A DNA stretch of 16,168 bases, taken from the NCBI GenBank assembly GCA_022567055.1, contig JADFHU010000033.1:1-16168 (forward strand), written 5' to 3'. Shown one piece after another: positions 1-7,438 of this stretch. The notes below the pieces were generated by a model, which saw only the letters and a list, made by a program, of their open reading frames with translations, made no database searches and was not told the origin of the DNA. A program made the translations under genes and the position numbers. Each line of letters starts with the position of its first letter. Position 1 is the stretch's first letter. Source of the stretch: Planctomycetota bacterium (lineage in GTDB: Bacteria; Planctomycetota; Phycisphaerae; Sedimentisphaerales; Anaerobacaceae).

Positions 1-73
1 TTTTTCTGGAACAACCCGCCTACTTTTCCCCAACTCTCGTCTCTGCAGGCGCTTTTTTTGGGACCTGCAACGC

Positions 74-101
74 TTGACAAACTGGCCCGAGCGGCTATAT
101 T
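74..101 (+). promoter_or_regulatory. sigma70-type promoter of thrS
   Basis: TTGACA at 74-79 and TATATT at 96-101 are separated by 16 bases, close to the bacterial housekeeping consensus. Transcription would start near 108, leaving a leader of about 35 bases before the thrS ATG at 142. This also argues against an in-frame TTG start at 58, which would lie upstream of the promoter. An inverted repeat TGCAGG (44-49) / CCTGCA (64-69) just upstream encloses a T-run; its role is unclear. Confidence 0.7.
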
Positions 102-141
102 CACAGCATTGAACGTGTCTGTGTTAATACCGGAAGGATCT

Positions 142-2058
142 ATGGCGCAAGTAACGCTTCCCGACGGCCATGTTTTGGCGACGGCCGAGGGGGCAACGAT
201 TCAGGATGTTGCAGAGCAGATTGGACCTGGCCTGGCGAGAGCCGCGGTTGCCGCTAAAGTTGATGGTCGGCTCGTCGATTTATCCTTTCCTGTTCAGGGA
301 AACCCCCACCTAGCGATACTTACCCGTGATGATGAGGAGGGTCTTGAGGTCATGCGGCACTCCTGCGCCCACGTGATGGCCGAAGCGATCTGTTCCATTT
401 GGCCTCAAACTCAACTGGTCTATGGACCGACTGTGCGGGACGGTTTTTACTACGATATCGACCTGGACGATCCGATCCGGCCGACGGATTTCGCAAAGAT
501 CGAGGCGAAGATGGCGGAGGTTGTCGCACAAGATCGCCCCTATACGCGCAGGTGTATGTCTCGCGAAGAAGCGATCGAAAGGTTGCAGGGCGATAAATAC
601 AAGACCGACAATGTCAATCGTGCGACCGGCCTTGAGATCAGTTTCTATGCGCAAGGAGAGGAGTTTGAAGACCTCTGTCGGGGGCCTCATGTCCCCAGCA
701 CCGGAAAAGTTGGCTTTTTCAAGATCATGTCTGTGGCCGGAGCCTACTGGCACGGCGATGCGACCCAGAAGATGCTGCAGCGTGTCTACGGCACAACCTG
801 GAGCACCAAAAAAGAGCTGGCTGCCTATTTAACACGCTTGGAGGAGGCAAAAAAACGCGACCACCGCGTGCTGGGCAAACAACTGGACCTCTTTAGTTTC
901 AACGAGGCGGGCCCTGGTTTCCCGTTCATCCATCCGAAGGGCATGATCATTTGGAACGAGATCGTCGACTATTGGCGCAGCGTTCATCGCCGTTACGCCT
1001 ATCAGGAGATAAAGACACCTATTATCTTGAATGAAGAACTCTGGCATAGGAGTGGACATTGGGAAAACTACAAGGAGAACATGTACTTCACCACGGTCGA
1101 TGACACGACCTATGCGATCAAGCCGATGAATTGTCCCGGTGGCTGCCTGTTGTTCAACACGCGGCAGCACTCCTACCGTGATCTCCCTGCGCGGGTGGCT
1201 GAACTGGGGCTGGTTCACCGTCATGAGGCCAGTGGTGTGATGCATGGCCTGTTCAGGGTCAGACAGTTTACCCAGGACGATGCCCACATCTTTTGCACAC
1301 CCACCCAGATTGAATCGGAAATCGTGGGCGTGATCGACCTGACCGTCGAGATATACGAGGCCTTCGGCTTTTCAGAATTCCACATGGAGCTGTCGACCCA
1401 GCCCGAGAAGCATATTGGGACTGATGAGATCTGGGAAACGGCGACAAATGCTCTGAAACAGGCCATGGCGCAGCGAGAGATCCAGTACGAGACCAAAGAA
1501 GGCGACGGTGCGTTCTATGGGCCCAAGATCGATTTTCATGTAAAAGACTGCCTGGGACGATCCTGGCAACTTGGGACGATTCAACTGGATTTCTCGATGC
1601 CTGAGCGATTCGGTTTGACCTATACCGATGTTGACAACCGGGAAAAGACGCCGGTCATGATTCATCGTGCGGTATTGGGTTCGCTTGAACGTTTCATGGG
1701 CATTTTGATTGAGCACTATGCCGGAAGCATGCCCCTGTGGTTGGCCCCGGAGCAGCTTCGTGTTCTGCCCATCAGCGAAAAGACCGGCGACTATGCGTCA
1801 ATGATCGAGGCTCGACTTGTCGCGGCAGGATTTCGCTGCACGGCAGATGCCAGCAATGAAAAAATTGGAGCGAAGATCGCCAAGGCCCACGCCGATAAGC
1901 TGCCGTGTATGCTGGTGGTGGGGCCTAAGGAGGCTCAAGAAAATGCGGTCAATGTCCGAATTCGGGGCCGCAAGGACAACCCGACCATCGGTGTGGATGA
2001 GTTGTTGGCGCGCTTGGCCAGCGCCGTTGAGGAGAAACGGACGGATGTTGAAGTGTGA
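142..2058 (+). CDS. thrS: threonine--tRNA ligase (ThrRS)
   Basis: Class II aminoacyl-tRNA synthetase that charges tRNA-Thr in the cytoplasm. The 638-residue product is full length for the family. In order it shows an N-terminal TGS domain (about residues 1-62), the editing domain with its HxxxH (HSCAHVMAE) and CxxxH (DLCRGPHVP) motifs, the catalytic core, and a C-terminal anticodon-binding domain. The core carries the zinc ligands Cys (MNCPGG), His (RHEASG region) and His (MIHRA), motif 2 (FRVRQFTQDD) and motif 3 (GSLERFMGILIEH). The ATG at 142 is chosen because MAQVTLPDG begins the TGS fold and GGAAGG lies at 132-137; a TTG 28 codons upstream precedes the promoter. It heads the thrS-infC-rpmI-rplT-pheS cluster. 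Confidence 0.97.
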   Translation: MAQVTLPDGHVLATAEGATIQDVAEQIGPGLARAAVAAKVDGRLVDLSFPVQGNPHLAILTRDDEEGLEVMRHSCAHVMAEAICSIWPQTQLVYGPTVRDGFYYDIDLDDPIRPTDFAKIEAKMAEVVAQDRPYTRRCMSREEAIERLQGDKYKTDNVNRATGLEISFYAQGEEFEDLCRGPHVPSTGKVGFFKIMSVAGAYWHGDATQKMLQRVYGTTWSTKKELAAYLTRLEEAKKRDHRVLGKQLDLFSFNEAGPGFPFIHPKGMIIWNEIVDYWRSVHRRYAYQEIKTPIILNEELWHRSGHWENYKENMYFTTVDDTTYAIKPMNCPGGCLLFNTRQHSYRDLPARVAELGLVHRHEASGVMHGLFRVRQFTQDDAHIFCTPTQIESEIVGVIDLTVEIYEAFGFSEFHMELSTQPEKHIGTDEIWETATNALKQAMAQREIQYETKEGDGAFYGPKIDFHVKDCLGRSWQLGTIQLDFSMPERFGLTYTDVDNREKTPVMIHRAVLGSLERFMGILIEHYAGSMPLWLAPEQLRVLPISEKTGDYASMIEARLVAAGFRCTADASNEKIGAKIAKAHADKLPCMLVVGPKEAQENAVNVRIRGRKDNPTIGVDELLARLASAVEEKRTDVEV

Positions 2059-2144
2059 TCTATTAAGCTAAAGTCGCATGGCATTTAGACGGATCCTATG
2101 GTCCAAATGACGTGTTGAGCCGCATGAAGGCGTAAAGAAAGGAC

Positions 2145-2159
2145 AGGTGGTACACGATC
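2145..2159 (+). promoter_or_regulatory. infC ribosome binding site and rare AUC start codon
   Basis: AGGTGG at 2145-2150 stands 6 bases before ATC at 2157. No ATG, GTG or TTG exists in this frame between the stop at 2133-2135 and the GTG at 2208, and the latter would delete the first 17 conserved residues. A non-AUG codon at infC is the known device for IF-3 autoregulation in other bacteria. That AUC is used here is inferred. Confidence 0.7.
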
Positions 2160-2687
2160 AGCAATCAGCAGAGACTCAAAGTAAACGGGGGGATTCGCGT
2201 CGAATCAGTGCGTCTGATCGATGAAGAGAACAATCAAGTCGGCATTGTTCCTACACGGGAGGCCCTGAGTCGAGCGCGAGAAGTGAGCCTGGATCTCGTG
2301 GAAGTGGCGCCCACGAGTGAGCCGCCCGTTTGCCGTATCATGGATTACGGCAAGTGGCAATATCAGCAGAAGCGTAAGTTGCGGGAGGCGCACAAAAAGC
2401 ATCCGAAACACGCGATTTCGCTGAAGGAAATCAGGCTGAGGCCGGAAACCGATACGCATGATCTCGAGGTCAAACAGAAGCATGCACTCCAGTTCCTGGA
2501 AAAGGGGCACAAGGTTCAGTTCACGGTGTTCTTCCGAGGGCGTCAAATGCTCCACAAGGAGAAAGGCTATGGCCTTCTCAGCAAGATTTCAGAGGATTTC
2601 CAGGAAATAGCCAAGGTGGAAAGACCCAGCAAGATGACCGGCCGGCGTATGACGCTGCTGCTGGTGCCCAAACAGGCGCTCAAGTAA
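2157..2687 (+). CDS. infC: translation initiation factor IF-3, probable AUC start
   Basis: IF-3 binds the 30S subunit, checks start codon-anticodon pairing and prevents premature 50S joining. Family hallmarks are seen: the N-domain stretch VRLIDEENNQVGIVPTREAL, EPPVCRIMDYGKW with the interdomain linker after it, and the C-domain KEIRLRPETDTHDLEVK and FFRGRQMLHKEKG. The first conventional in-frame start is GTG at 2208, but homology to the family clearly runs upstream (RLKVNGGIRVES), and an in-frame stop sits at 2133. Between them the only plausible starts are ATC at 2157, preceded at a 6-base gap by AGGTGG (2145-2150), ACG at 2154 and ATT at 2193. AUC gives 176 residues, the usual length. E. 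coli infC starts with AUU, and that rare codon lets IF-3 repress its own translation; the same logic is inferred here. Confidence 0.93.
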   Translation: MSNQQRLKVNGGIRVESVRLIDEENNQVGIVPTREALSRAREVSLDLVEVAPTSEPPVCRIMDYGKWQYQQKRKLREAHKKHPKHAISLKEIRLRPETDTHDLEVKQKHALQFLEKGHKVQFTVFFRGRQMLHKEKGYGLLSKISEDFQEIAKVERPSKMTGRRMTLLLVPKQALK

Positions 2688-2828
2688 CGCTGCGCCGGCT
2701 GGCGCCGCCTAGGGGAGAGCAAAAAAAAGTTTCCTACCCCATTGACTCATGAGTGTAGGTAGCGTAGGGTGCTCGTTTTACCTATGGGACCGGGATGCAC
2801 GAAAACATCTTAATCGGATCGAGTTGCT
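2688..2828 (+). promoter_or_regulatory. infC-rpmI spacer, possible leader or promoter
   Basis: A 141-base gap before rpmI holds a run of eight A (2721-2728), short CCTAC / GTAGG complementary segments near 2733 and 2755, and a weak promoter-like pair TTGACT (2742-2747) and TAGGGT (2765-2770) spaced by 17 bases. In several bacteria L20 represses translation through an RNA leader around rpmI-rplT. I cannot match this spacer to a known L20 leader. Confidence 0.3.
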
Positions 2829-3023
2829 ATGCCAAAACAGAAAACGCATAAGGGAATTCGCAAGCGCGTGAAAGTGACCGCCAGCGGCAAGATTAAGCAT
2901 CGACGCACCGGTGGGGGGCATCTGTTGAGTCACAAAAGCTCCAAGCAACGCCGGGGCATCAATAAGACGGCGCTGATGCACTCCTCAACCGTGGCGACTT
3001 CTCTCGTTAAGTTGGGAAAGTAG
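2829..3023 (+). CDS. rpmI: 50S ribosomal protein L35 (bL35)
   Basis: A 64-residue, strongly basic protein, the normal length for bL35 of the large ribosomal subunit. It carries the family signature MPKQKTHKGIRKRVKVTASGK followed by KHRRTGGGHLLSHKS and the C-terminal SSKQRRGINKTA segment. It lies between infC and rplT, its usual place. The ribosome binding site is weak (GAGTTGCT just before ATG), which would fit translational control or coupling. Confidence 0.96.
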   Translation: MPKQKTHKGIRKRVKVTASGKIKHRRTGGGHLLSHKSSKQRRGINKTALMHSSTVATSLVKLGK

Positions 3024-3176
3024 CCGAATGTCGGACCGGACCACTCGGCGAGATCGAATAGGCGTTGTCATATGACCCATTTGAAACGCTCATCCAGCAA
3101 GGGCTTGCTTCTCGGCTTCTCGTCAGCTGCCGCCAGCATAGCCGGATGAGCCACCTCGTTTTGAAGGAAAGCTGAT
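3024..3176 (+). promoter_or_regulatory. rpmI-rplT spacer
   Basis: This 153-base gap is longer than usual for an rpmI-rplT pair. A complementary pair GCCGA (3023-3027) / TCGGC (3046-3050) could form a weak stem. The rplT ribosome binding site GAAGGAAA precedes its ATG. No terminator or convincing promoter is seen. An L20-responsive structure is possible but not shown. Confidence 0.25.
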
Positions 3177-3530
3177 ATGCCCAGAGTAAGAAAAGGCGCG
3201 GCTCGGCGCCAAGCCAACAAACGCATTCTTAAATCCGTCAAGGGATATCGAGGGGCTGCCGGCAGCCTGCTACGGCTGGCCAAAGAGGCGTCTGTTCGCG
3301 CAGATGCCAATGCCTTCACCGACCGAAAACGCAAGAAACGTGATTTTCGCGGTCTTTGGATCATTCGCCTGAACGCCGCCTGTAAACAGCGAGGCATGCG
3401 CTATAGTGAATTCATCAATGGCTGCAAGAAGGCTAATATTAGCCTCAATCGCAAGGTTTTGAGTGAGATTGCGATTGCCGACTCCGCTGGATTCGATGTG
3501 ATCGTGGGTGCCGCCCGCGCCGCACTGTAG
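3177..3530 (+). CDS. rplT: 50S ribosomal protein L20 (bL20)
   Basis: A 117-residue basic protein that binds 23S rRNA and is needed early in 50S assembly; in other bacteria it also represses its own operon. The family pattern is complete: MPRVRKGAARRQANKRILK, the GYRGAAGSLLRLAKEA region, RKRKKRDFRGLWIIRLNAA and the C-terminal globular part with NRKVLSEIAI. A good AAGGA ribosome binding site lies 9 bases before the ATG. pheS starts 43 bases downstream. Confidence 0.97.
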   Translation: MPRVRKGAARRQANKRILKSVKGYRGAAGSLLRLAKEASVRADANAFTDRKRKKRDFRGLWIIRLNAACKQRGMRYSEFINGCKKANISLNRKVLSEIAIADSAGFDVIVGAARAAL

Positions 3531-3573
3531 CCTTCGCAGGCTGCATCGTACTCACTAGGACGTCCCCTCTCAC

Positions 3574-4557
3574 ATGCTCGATCAGTTTCACCAGGTCCAA
3601 GAGCAAGCACTCGCCGAGTTGGCGGAGGTCAAGGACTCGGTTCAACTGGAAACGTTTCGCGTCAAATACCTCGGACGCAAGGGTCGAGTCATTGACATGC
3701 TGAGTCAGATCGGCAAACTCCCCAAGGAGGAGAAGCCACGCGCGGGTCAGCTTGCCAACCAAATCAAGGGTCGCATTGCTCAGGCATTCGAGGATCACAA
3801 GGCGAGCTTGGACCAACCGGGTCCCGGCCCGAGCCTGGATGTGACCCTGCCCGGTAAAAAGCGTGTGGTGGGCAAGCCGCATGTGATCAGTCAGACGATC
3901 GCCGAGCTGCTGGATATCTTTGGACGCATGGGATTTGGTGTTGCCTACGGGCCGGAAGTTGAAGACGAATGGCACAATTTTGTGGCCCTGAACATCGGCC
4001 CTGAACATCCGGCACGAGACCCCCTGGACAACTTCTACCTCGACGACCAAACCCTGTTGCGGAGTCAGACCTCCACCATCCAAATTCGTGTGATGGAGAC
4101 GACCCGCCCGCCCATCCGTGTGGTGGCCCCGGGACGCGTCTATCGCCCGGACACCGTCGATGCCACGCACATGTTCATGTTCCATCAGTTGGAGGCCCTG
4201 GTCGTCGACGAAGGGGTGACCATGGTGGATCTCAAGACCACGGTGGATCAGTTTATTCACACCTTCTTCGGTCGAGATACCGCGTGGCGCTTCCGGCCCA
4301 GTTTTTTTCCCTTCACAGAGCCGAGCGCCGAGATAGATCTGCTGCTCACCGACAAGCAGGGCCATAGCAAATGGATAGAAATGGGCGGCTGCGGCATGGT
4401 AGATCCCAATGTCTTCGATGCGGTGGGCATTGACAGCGAGCGCTACACGGGGTGGGCCTTCGGTTTCGGGGTAGAGCGATTGGCCATGCGCAGATATGGG
4501 ATTACCGACATCCGCCTGTTGGTCGAGAACGACCTTCGTTTTCTCAACCAGTTCTGA
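3574..4557 (+). CDS. pheS: phenylalanine--tRNA ligase alpha subunit
   Basis: Catalytic alpha subunit of the (alpha-beta)2 PheRS, which charges tRNA-Phe. The 327-residue product has an N-terminal coiled-coil arm (about residues 1-90) that contacts tRNA, then the class II core: GPEVEDEWHNF, HPARD, LLRSQTS, GRVYRPDTVDATHMFMFHQLE, FRPSFFPFTEPSAEID, WIEMGGCGMVDP and motif 3 GFGVERLAM. It closes the translation cluster. The beta subunit gene pheT usually follows directly, but here the opposite-strand tilS begins 7 bases after the stop, so pheT must be elsewhere. The ribosome binding site is poor (GGACG before ATG). Confidence 0.97.
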   Translation: MLDQFHQVQEQALAELAEVKDSVQLETFRVKYLGRKGRVIDMLSQIGKLPKEEKPRAGQLANQIKGRIAQAFEDHKASLDQPGPGPSLDVTLPGKKRVVGKPHVISQTIAELLDIFGRMGFGVAYGPEVEDEWHNFVALNIGPEHPARDPLDNFYLDDQTLLRSQTSTIQIRVMETTRPPIRVVAPGRVYRPDTVDATHMFMFHQLEALVVDEGVTMVDLKTTVDQFIHTFFGRDTAWRFRPSFFPFTEPSAEIDLLLTDKQGHSKWIEMGGCGMVDPNVFDAVGIDSERYTGWAFGFGVERLAMRRYGITDIRLLVENDLRFLNQF

Positions 4558-4564
4558 TTCTGTC

Positions 4565-6004
4565 CTAGGCGTTCGCGTCCGTGCTCTGTATCTCTATGCG
4601 GGCGAGCTGACGTGTCGTTTTCGTGATCCGAACATGGTGGCTCAGGCGGACCGGCCAGACCCACACGATCGAGGTCGCGTCACATATCACCAGAATGTCC
4701 TGATGAGATCGCAGGCCTCGTTTCTGCTTGGCAAGAAACTTTCCCAGCCTTGCGGGCGAGTTTCTGCCCAACGGGCGGAAACGGTCTCCCGATCGGCGCC
4801 GACGTAGCGAGAGGGGTAGCGCGAGGACGTCCCCATTGAGGACCTCGACGCAGCGGTCCTGGGCTGCCCGTTGCAGCGCCGCCTGTCCCTGTTCCGAGTC
4901 CAATAGAGAGATGCGGACCGTAATGGAGCCGATCTGTGTGATGCCGGGCCACCGGAGCGGGTGTGGGAATGCCAGTTCCTGTGGGCCGCAGACGGTGGCG
5001 GGGCGGACAGGGACGATGGTCAGCGTCTCGCGCAAACGAGAGGCTCTTAGCATTGCCGGCAGATTGACCGAATGAGTCCCACCCTCACCGTCCAGCAGCT
5101 CCAAGAGTCGTTTGTAGTGCCCCTGGGTGAGATTTCTCTCACCGCATCCAGCCAGGTGTAGCGCTTGCCGAATGAGTTCCAGCCGAACCCAAGGCGGCCT
5201 TCCTGCCAATCGGCTGGCATCGAGATGGACCCCGCTCTCCCGGTGTGAAAGTGCCTGGGGTCTCAACATGCCGGCCTGTTCGCAGGTATGCTGGTGGTGC
5301 CTGCGGCATGTCGAGGAGAGTTTGTCGAGGGCCTCCAAGAGCGGCTTTTCGGAGGTTTCCTGCAAATGGGGCAGTACTCTGTGGCGAATGAAGTTTCGTC
5401 TGATTCGGCAGTCCGCATTGGTAGGGTCCTCACGCCAGGCGATGCCCCGGCTGGCGAGAGACTGGCGGATTTCCTCGCGGGTCACACACAAAAGGGGTCG
5501 GACTATGCGGCATGCCTCCCGCGTACGGCTGGGCCAGATGCCGGCCAGACCGCGGAACCCCGTACCGCGCGAGATGCGGTCCAGCACCGTCTCGGCGTTA
5601 TCGTCCTTCTGGTGCCCGGTGGCAATGGCCGAGCAACCGTGCTCCCGGGCCAATTGGGCGCATGCACGCCACCTCAGTTCTCGCGCGGCCGTCTCGACCG
5701 AGAGTCTGTTTTCCCGAGCCAACGCCTGCACCGGCAGGGTTCTCACGATCGAGCGAATCGAGAGTTTCTCCGCCTGCTGCCGCACAAATGCTTGATCCTG
5801 GTCCGCAGCCGCGCCTCTCAGTTGGTGATTGAAATGGACACAGAGGCAATCTGCCAGCAGCCCCAGACGGCGCAGGTCTCGCGCGATGTACAATAGGGCC
5901 ATGGAATCGGCGCCGCCCGAGACGCATAGCAGCCAGGAATCTCGATCCTCAAGCAGGCCCTGCTCGCGGACGAAATCGATCACATGGTCTTGGAGGGTAT
6001 CCAT
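4565..6004 (-). CDS. tilS: tRNA(Ile)-lysidine synthetase TilS
   Basis: Modifies C34 of the minor tRNA-Ile(CAU) to lysidine using ATP and lysine, changing both codon reading and charging. The 479-residue product has the N-type ATP pyrophosphatase PP-loop SGGADS (residues 29-34), then HFNHQLRG, ATGHQKDDNAET, a FRGLAGI segment, RPLLCVTREEI and EDPTNADCRIRRNFIRHRVLP, all TilS hallmarks. The C-terminal domain with SGDRFRPLGR and KFLAKQKRGLR is present. Start: ATG at 6004 places the PP-loop normally, with AGGTG very close upstream; the frame is open for 55 more codons, but that part overlaps a terminator. It is convergent with pheS, with a 7-base gap. Confidence 0.95.
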   Translation of the reverse strand: MDTLQDHVIDFVREQGLLEDRDSWLLCVSGGADSMALLYIARDLRRLGLLADCLCVHFNHQLRGAAADQDQAFVRQQAEKLSIRSIVRTLPVQALARENRLSVETAARELRWRACAQLAREHGCSAIATGHQKDDNAETVLDRISRGTGFRGLAGIWPSRTREACRIVRPLLCVTREEIRQSLASRGIAWREDPTNADCRIRRNFIRHRVLPHLQETSEKPLLEALDKLSSTCRRHHQHTCEQAGMLRPQALSHRESGVHLDASRLAGRPPWVRLELIRQALHLAGCGERNLTQGHYKRLLELLDGEGGTHSVNLPAMLRASRLRETLTIVPVRPATVCGPQELAFPHPLRWPGITQIGSITVRISLLDSEQGQAALQRAAQDRCVEVLNGDVLALPLSLRRRRSGDRFRPLGRNSPARLGKFLAKQKRGLRSHQDILVICDATSIVWVWPVRLSHHVRITKTTRQLARIEIQSTDANA

Positions 6005-6031
6005 ATCACCTAGAGGCTGATAGGAGCTACG

Positions 6032-6062
6032 AAAAAAGGGCCTGATCGATGTCAGGCCCTTT
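6032..6062 (-). terminator. intrinsic terminator after the TPR lipoprotein gene
   Basis: A perfect 11-bp stem, AAAGGGCCTGA (6035-6045) with TCAGGCCCTTT (6052-6062), closes a 6-base loop. On the minus strand it is followed by a run of six T (complement of 6032-6037). It lies 43 bases after the stop of the lipoprotein gene (6106) and 28 bases before the tilS ATG, so tilS needs read-through or a promoter overlapping the hairpin. Confidence 0.85.
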
Positions 6063-6105
6063 GGTTTGTTTAACTTGTGTTGAGCTTCAATGGGTTTAGA
6101 AGTCG

Positions 6106-6900
6106 TTAGGGACCCGTCTTGGTGAGCACTTTGACTCGCTGGGTCGCATGTTTTTTCCATTCGGTCCAACGCAGGCCCTCCGTGCCCGCTATCGCTTCCT
6201 GATAGAGGTCAACCGCCTCATCCTTGCGGTCCAGACGCTTGTCCAACAGATAGGCCGCCTTAAAGCGGGCCGGAAAGGAAGTAGCGATGTTGCTGTCCCA
6301 CTGGTAGGCCCGTTGGTAGTACATCAGAGCGGTCTCATAATCCTTGAAGTGATCGTGGATATAGCCTGCTTGGAAGGCGGCCTTGCCGATCTTGTTGCTG
6401 GTAGGGTACCGGTTGATCAGCCTGGTGTACTTATCCAGAGCCAGTTGGAGCGTGTTTTCGCTGCGGACAATTTTAACACGAATGGGCCCTACGATTAGGC
6501 CACTTTCCCGTTGGAGTTCTTCAGCATCCAGGTACAGGGCATCCGCCTCGGGGATCGACGCGTTGGCGCTCAGGTCCGCTGAGGGAATCACATCGCCCAC
6601 ATACTTGTATTTAGGTGTCTTTTTCAGTCCGCTCAGCTCCTTCCGTGTCCATTCGAGCTTGCGGCGGTCGCCCGTCCTCGCGTAAAGATCGGAGAGCGCT
6701 TGAAGACCTTGCTGGTATTCTTGCCGGTTGAGAGCCACATGTTCGGCGAGGCTGATTTCATCCCTGGTATCCGGGCCGTACACGGTCGGAGCGAGGACCA
6801 GGGAACGCGTCGGGTAGAGATACCCTCCGCCGGATCCGCACCCTCCGCAAGCACCTATCAATAGTAATGAAGCTGTTAGTAGTATCGCTATCCTAGCCAT
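6106..6900 (-). CDS. TPR-repeat lipoprotein, unknown role
   Basis: A 264-residue predicted lipoprotein. A short signal peptide (residues 1-17, MARIAILLTASLLLIGA) ends at a lipobox with Cys18, followed by a Gly/Cys-rich stretch. The rest is largely alpha-helical. Around residues 150-235 are tetratricopeptide-like units (KYTRLINRYPTSNKIGKAAFQAG, then DYETALMYYQRAYQWD, then RKDEAVDLYQEAI), similar in style to YfiO/BamD-type outer-membrane lipoproteins. An excellent ribosome binding site, AAGGAGG, lies 6 bases before the ATG. The gene is monocistronic as judged by the terminator behind it. It could be an envelope scaffold or assembly factor; no specific partner is indicated. Confidence 0.75.
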   Translation of the reverse strand: MARIAILLTASLLLIGACGGCGSGGGYLYPTRSLVLAPTVYGPDTRDEISLAEHVALNRQEYQQGLQALSDLYARTGDRRKLEWTRKELSGLKKTPKYKYVGDVIPSADLSANASIPEADALYLDAEELQRESGLIVGPIRVKIVRSENTLQLALDKYTRLINRYPTSNKIGKAAFQAGYIHDHFKDYETALMYYQRAYQWDSNIATSFPARFKAAYLLDKRLDRKDEAVDLYQEAIAGTEGLRWTEWKKHATQRVKVLTKTGP

Positions 6901-7438
6901 TGTGGCCTCCTTTCAGTCAATCATCAAACGGCACGATCAGGTCGCAGTTTAGGACCGGAGGTCTCTACCGCAATACGCAGAGTATCTTGTCTTTGTTTTA
7001 GTTAGATAGTACACCGGCAAATAATCTAATTACTCGCCGTCGTCAAGCAAAAAGAGCCGCAATCGCTGCCGTGTTCACCGGGGTATCTCTCACTCTCGCT
7101 GAAGGGGATGGCATTTCTGTCGAAAAGCACGCGAACTTGGCATGAAGATGCGCTCACCCCGGGATTCCCCCGGGTCGGGGACTGGAGTCTATGGGTCTAT
7201 GAGTCCGTGGGTCTATGGGTCTATGGGTCTATGGGTCCGTGGGTCTGTGGGTCTGTTTGCCCCCTTAAATTGCCTTGACGCTTGCCAGGGTAGGAGCTAG
7301 CTTACGACCTTTGTCTTGACGTTTTGACTGTAGGGTAGGTTCTTGTAGGGGACTCTCAGATTGCGGGTGATGAACGCGATGATGAAAGAACTTCGGTGCC
7401 GCACCACAGCAGATCACGCCGAGTTGGGGTCGTGAACC
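6901..7438. other. 538-base intergenic region between divergent genes
   Basis: No credible coding region is seen. From the left it holds the AAGGAGG site of the minus-strand lipoprotein gene, an AT-richer stretch (6985-7035) with a weak minus-strand promoter candidate (complement of TTGACG at 7041-7046), two CCCGGG palindromes (7158-7163 and 7169-7174) that can pair across ATTCC, and the octamer array. To the right are three TTGAC-like hexamers (7275, 7316, 7325), of which TTGACG (7275-7280) with TAGCTT (7298-7303) at 17 bases is the best weak plus-strand promoter candidate. Confidence 0.5.
7185..7256 (+). repeat. tandem array of an 8-base unit, nine copies
   Basis: Nine consecutive 8-base units with consensus GGGTCTAT: GAGTCTAT, GGGTCTAT, GAGTCCGT, three GGGTCTAT, GGGTCCGT and two GGGTCTGT. 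The variants differ only at positions 2, 6 and 7 of the unit. The array is non-coding (8 is not a multiple of 3 and no gene spans it). It lies about 180 bases upstream of the amidohydrolase-like gene. Copy number could vary by strand slippage. Confidence 0.9.

Noticed and set aside
58..141. Upstream in-frame extension of thrS from TTG at 58
   Set aside because: It lies partly upstream of the promoter at 74-101, and the TGS domain begins at the ATG at 142, which has a ribosome binding site.
3445..4365. Long open frame antisense to pheS (306 codons)
   Set aside because: No recognisable domain or ribosome binding site; it mirrors the codon structure of the highly conserved pheS on the other strand.
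5127..5896. Long plus-strand open frames across tilS
   Set aside because: They are rich in Arg, Ser and Pro without family motifs, and lie opposite the clear TilS sequence.
6005..6169. 55-codon N-terminal extension of TilS
   Set aside because: It runs through the intrinsic terminator and the end of the lipoprotein gene, and family similarity begins just after the ATG at 6004.
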